Assembly (NCBI GenBank): GCA_016934225.1
Contig: JAFGTH010000187.1
Span: forward strand, 1-16,363
DNA length: 16,363 nt
Direction of reading: 5' to 3'
Source of the DNA: Lentisphaerota bacterium
GTDB taxonomy: Bacteria > Verrucomicrobiota > Kiritimatiellia > UBA8416 > JAFGTH01
The notes beneath the pieces are model-generated. The model was not told where the DNA came from. It ran no database searches and saw only the letters and a list, made by a program, of their open reading frames with translations. Positions 14,309-16,363 of this stretch are shown here, one piece after another. The position numbers and the translations under genes were made by a program. How positions within the stretch are numbered: position 1 is the first letter of the stretch; each line of letters opens with the position of its first letter.

Positions 14309-16363
14309 ATGAGCAATGATACGCGCCGCATATCGTGGGATAGCGATTGGCGATTCAACCTTGGTGATATTGAAGGAGAAGCTAATGCAGAAACTTTTGA
14401 CGACTCTTTGTGGCGAACTCTCGATCTTCCGCACGACTTTATGATCGAACTCGAACGTAACAAGGACAATCCATCTTCCGGCGGCGGCGCGTTTTACCCG
14501 GGCCATGTGGCATGGTATCGCAAACACTTCCACGCGCCGAAATCATGGAGAGGGAAACGTGTTTTCGTTGAGTTTGAAGGCGTCTATCATAACGCGGAAC
14601 TCTGGCTCAACAAGCATTGCCTCGGCCGCCACCCATACGGATACACCAGCTTTGCTTTCAATCTCAACAAATTTCTCAAACTTGGCAAAGACAATGTTCT
14701 CTCAGTGCGTGTTGATGTCGCTTCCGATCCTCATACCAGATGGTACTCCGGCGCGGGTATATACCGGCATGTTTGGCTGACCGTGACCGAACCAATTCAT
14801 ATTGAACACTGGGGCACATATATTACCACTCCGAAAATCGGAAAGGCAAATGCCGTCGTCAATATCCGGACGACAATAGTCAATACAACATTTCGCGCTT
14901 CGAACTTGTCCGTTAAATGGCTGATTCTAGGCCCAAACGGCAAGATAGTTGCAGAGACAAAAACCACAACCTGTAACCTGCCGGCAAATGAAAGGATAAA
15001 CGCCATCGGTCAGGCCACGGTGAAGGCGCCAAAACTCTGGTCGCCGGAAAAACCGCATCTCTACCAGGTTAAAACCGAGATAAAAGCCGGCAACCGAATT
15101 CTCGATACCACAGTTGAAAAATTTGGAATCCGCTCAATCAGCGCTTCTGCAGACAAGGGGTTTCTGCTGAACGGCAAGCCGACGCTGATGTATGGCGGCA
15201 ATGTGCACCATGACTGCGGCCCACTCGGGTCAATGGCCGTTGACCGTGCCGAAGAACGCAAGGTCGAACTGCTCAAGGCAAACGGGTTCAACGCCGTTCG
15301 CTGCTCGCATAATCCGCCTTCACCGGCATTCCTCGATGCCTGTGACCGGCTGGGAATGCTTGTGATGGACGAGGCGTTCGACGTGTGGCAGGGCCGCAAG
15401 AGAGCATACGACTATCACCGTTTCTTTGATGATTGGTGGCAACGTGATCTTGAGAGCATGCTCTACAGAGATCGTAATCACCCCTCGATCGTGATGTGGA
15501 GCATCGGCAATGAACTGATGGAGCGCGATCGTGAAGAGGGCTATAAAATTGCCGGAATGCTCGCCAATCACGTCCGCAAAACGGATCCGACCCGTCCCGT
15601 CACCGCAGGCATTTGCGGGGCGGCCAAGGCGAGTTCATGGATAAAAATGGACGCGCTTTTCAAGCATCTCGATGTGTCCGGTTACAACTATCAGCTCCCC
15701 AATTACGAGCTTGATCACAAGCGGTGCCCGAACCGGGTAGTCGTCGCCACCGAAACTTTTCCGGCAGAACTCTTCAATTATTGGAAGGCAGTTGAAAAAC
15801 TGCCTTGTTTAATCGGCGATTTCGTGTGGACGGCCATAGATTACCTCGGAGAAGCCGGCATCGGCCGCACACGCTTCGCGGACGAGCCCGGTTCCCGTCC
15901 GGGCTGGCCCTGGAACCAGGCTAACTGCGGCGATATTGATCTTTGCGGTTGGAAACGACCGCAATCTTATTATCGTGATGTCGTATGGGACCGCGCTAAG
16001 AAACCTTATATCGCAGTTCATCCTCCGATACCGAAAGGCAAAAAAGTTGTTGTTTCGCCCTGGGGCTGGCATGACGTGCAGCAGTCCTGGAATTGGACCG
16101 GCGCAGAAGGACAAGCGATGCGCGTTGATGTCTATTTCAACTGTGACGAGATACAGTTGACGCTGAACGGCAAATCAATCGGCAGGAAACCTGCCACGGC
16201 GCGAACCAAATATATCGCCACATTTAAAGTTCCCTATAAACCCGGACGACTTGAGGCGGTCGCTTATAATAAAGGCAGGGTCGTTGCCCGGTCCATTCTG
16301 ACCACCACAGGCAAAGCGGCGGGTCTCAGACTTACGAGCGACCGGTCAAAAATCAATGCCGAT
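14309..16363 (+). CDS. GH2 family glycoside hydrolase, beta-galactosidase-like (3' truncated by window)
   Basis: The frame is open from the ATG at 14309 to the last base: 685 residues with no stop, so the C-terminus lies outside. Order: N-terminal sugar-binding jelly roll (about 8-190, with PHDFM and WYSGAGIYRHVWL), an immunoglobulin-like domain (about 190-290), and a TIM barrel (about 290-580). The proton donor is E402 in MWSIGNELMER and the probable nucleophile is E482 in VVVATETFP, 80 residues apart. GDFVWTAIDYLGEAGIG follows. Residues about 595-675 match a DUF4982-like beta domain (VDVYFNCDEIQLTLNGKSIGRK). The family removes non-reducing beta-linked sugars, often galactose; the exact substrate is not readable. 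No signal peptide is seen, since the GH2 fold begins at once, so it is probably cytoplasmic. GGGAG eight bases upstream supports the start. It may open a sugar-use locus continuing to the right. Confidence 0.93.
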   Translation, partial: MSNDTRRISWDSDWRFNLGDIEGEANAETFDDSLWRTLDLPHDFMIELERNKDNPSSGGGAFYPGHVAWYRKHFHAPKSWRGKRVFVEFEGVYHNAELWLNKHCLGRHPYGYTSFAFNLNKFLKLGKDNVLSVRVDVASDPHTRWYSGAGIYRHVWLTVTEPIHIEHWGTYITTPKIGKANAVVNIRTTIVNTTFRASNLSVKWLILGPNGKIVAETKTTTCNLPANERINAIGQATVKAPKLWSPEKPHLYQVKTEIKAGNRILDTTVEKFGIRSISASADKGFLLNGKPTLMYGGNVHHDCGPLGSMAVDRAEERKVELLKANGFNAVRCSHNPPSPAFLDACDRLGMLVMDEAFDVWQGRKRAYDYHRFFDDWWQRDLESMLYRDRNHPSIVMWSIGNELMERDREEGYKIAGMLANHVRKTDPTRPVTAGICGAAKASSWIKMDALFKHLDVSGYNYQLPNYELDHKRCPNRVVVATETFPAELFNYWKAVEKLPCLIGDFVWTAIDYLGEAGIGRTRFADEPGSRPGWPWNQANCGDIDLCGWKRPQSYYRDVVWDRAKKPYIAVHPPIPKGKKVVVSPWGWHDVQQSWNWTGAEGQAMRVDVYFNCDEIQLTLNGKSIGRKPATARTKYIATFKVPYKPGRLEAVAYNKGRVVARSILTTTGKAAGLRLTSDRSKINAD

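Noticed and set aside
1..16363. CRISPR arrays, insertion sequences, phage genes, tRNA or rRNA genes, attachment sites
   Set aside because: Looked for on both strands by eye; no regularly spaced repeats, transposase or integrase motifs, or cloverleaf sequences were found.

Overview
This is bacterial chromosomal DNA of roughly balanced base composition, densely packed with housekeeping and envelope-related genes. No phage, transposon, plasmid, CRISPR or RNA gene was seen. The gene set is a CysD/CysNC sulfate-activation module, a PgpA phospholipid phosphatase, a SpeA/SpeB polyamine route, an exported cell-wall amidase and a GH2 glycosidase with a DUF4982-like domain. It fits a Gram-negative-type bacterium, perhaps of the Planctomycetes-Verrucomicrobia-Lentisphaerae-Kiritimatiellota group. 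That placement is only an impression from protein flavour; nothing in the window proves it.

Layout. (1) Bases 1-111: the last 36 codons of an unidentified plus-strand gene. (2) Bases 116-7504, minus strand: a tight seven-gene run read right to left: a GT2 glycosyltransferase, pgpA, cysC, cysD, cysNC, gpmI and an exported N-acetylmuramoyl-L-alanine amidase. Three junctions are stop/start overlaps (two ATGA, one TGATG), so it is very likely one operon. (3) Bases 7505-7617: a short divergent intergenic region. (4) Bases 7618-12205, plus strand: a second run with an M50 site-2 protease, a stand-alone receiver-domain response regulator, a small BON-like protein overlapping it by one base, speA and speB. 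(5) Bases 12215-13843, minus strand: pgi, convergent with speB and probably starting at TTG. (6) Bases 13844-14308: the only long non-coding stretch. (7) Bases 14309-16363, plus strand: a GH2 family beta-galactosidase-like enzyme, open to the last base and therefore 3'-truncated by the window.

How the genes work together. CysD and CysN make adenylylsulfate (APS), and CysC phosphorylates it to PAPS. There are two APS-kinase modules, one stand-alone and canonical, the other fused to CysN with altered active-site residues. No PAPS reductase or sulfite reductase gene is present here, so the PAPS could feed reduction encoded elsewhere or sulfation of a glycan or lipid. The neighbouring glycosyltransferase, PgpA and amidase lean weakly to an envelope theme. 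SpeA plus SpeB convert arginine to agmatine and then to putrescine plus urea. GpmI and Pgi belong to glycolysis and gluconeogenesis.

No clearly new system was found. The best leads are the duplicated and diverged APS kinase, a threefold repeat of unknown function on the amidase, and a translationally coupled pair of an atypical receiver protein and a small BON-like protein upstream of the polyamine genes.
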